Source of the DNA: Pirellulales bacterium
Lineage (GTDB): Bacteria; Planctomycetota; Planctomycetia; Pirellulales; JACPPG01
NCBI GenBank assembly: GCA_035546535.1
Contig: DASZWQ010000003.1
Coordinates: 1-39,480 of the forward strand
Reading direction: 5' to 3'
Length of the DNA stretch: 39,480 nt
Shown here piece by piece: positions 39,441-39,480 of this stretch. A model generated the notes under the pieces. That model worked only from the letters and a program-made list of their open reading frames with translations, was not told where the DNA came from and made no database searches. Every line of letters begins with the position of its first letter. Position 1 is the first letter of the stretch. Made by a program: the position numbers and the translations under genes.

Positions 39441-39480
39441 ATGACACGGAGGTCGACGCCGGCGGTGGTTGCGGGGAAGT
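39441..39480 (+). CDS. possible start of a further gene (partial)
   Basis: ATG at 39441 has GAGGGAGGG centred about 10 bases upstream, a good ribosome binding site. Thirteen codons (MTRRSTPAVVAGK) are visible before the window ends. Too short to identify. Confidence 0.35.
   Translation, partial: MTRRSTPAVVAGK

Overview
The window is G+C-rich bacterial chromosome with an ordinary gene layout. It has no rRNA operon, no recognisable tRNA, no insertion sequence, no phage and no CRISPR array. The gene content points to Planctomycetota, most likely a Pirellula-type lineage. The evidence is a very large secreted protein of the PVC-type (membrane-bound dehydrogenase, HEAT, CxxCH cytochrome, DUF1080), a redoxin/cytochrome/copper-monooxygenase fusion, TAT-exported Gfo/Idh/MocA and sugar-isomerase proteins, a transmembrane Ser/Thr kinase, many genes on alternating strands, and several GTG and TTG starts. 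This placement is inferred from family content; no taxonomic marker was aligned.

Layout. 1-4.2 kb: a four-helix membrane protein resembling styrene-oxide isomerase/hydroxylaminobenzene mutase, then on the minus strand a YgiQ-type radical SAM protein and a membrane-anchored leucine-rich-repeat protein. 4.3-13.5 kb: the copper monooxygenase fusion (+), then on the minus strand a PfkB sugar kinase translationally coupled to an iron alcohol dehydrogenase, the 1360-residue PVC-type protein and a small secreted c-type cytochrome. 14-18.7 kb: a small membrane protein, a transmembrane Ser/Thr kinase with a beta-helix-like C-terminus, and a TAT-exported TIM-barrel isomerase. 18.7-25.4 kb: a 34-bp tandem repeat, a ribbon-helix-helix protein, RNase P RNA (minus strand, all hallmark segments readable), radical SAM YhcC, an FHA protein, the ribosome-assembly GTPase RsgA, HflX and a short-chain dehydrogenase. 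25.4-30.8 kb: a TAT-exported Gfo/Idh/MocA protein, then the lipid A block on the minus strand in the order OmpH/Skp-like, LpxC, LpxA, Gfo/Idh/MocA. 31-36.2 kb (minus): a membrane-associated P-loop ATPase, a small secreted protein, a zinc-ribbon/GYF-like tail-anchored protein, MtaB and ClpS. 36.4-39.2 kb (+): an M20 dipeptidase and seryl-tRNA synthetase. The last 300 bases are dispersed-repeat DNA followed by the possible start of another gene.

How the genes fit together. The lipid A block looks like a coherent operon for outer-membrane biogenesis. The oxidoreductase coupled to lpxA is the position in which GnnA occurs in bacteria that make 3-amino (amide-linked) lipid A, which is the most testable metabolic hypothesis here. 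RsgA and HflX are both ribosome-associated GTPases, and MtaB, SerS and RNase P are also translation functions. The PVC-type protein, copper monooxygenase, small cytochrome and TAT proteins suggest a periplasm rich in redox and carbohydrate chemistry.

Non-coding structure is a notable part of the window. A palindrome family with the arm GGTGCCACTGGT occurs at three intergenic loci. A second family (CCCTCTCCCT/AGGGAGAGGG) occurs three times, once read into the predicted N-terminus of the YgiQ gene. Other long inverted repeats lie at 6456-6523, 20048-20129 and 39171-39233. Several good sigma70-like promoters of the form TTG(A/C)CG-N17-(T/G)A(T/G)A(C/T)T can be read. No clear new defence, mobile or biosynthetic system was found.
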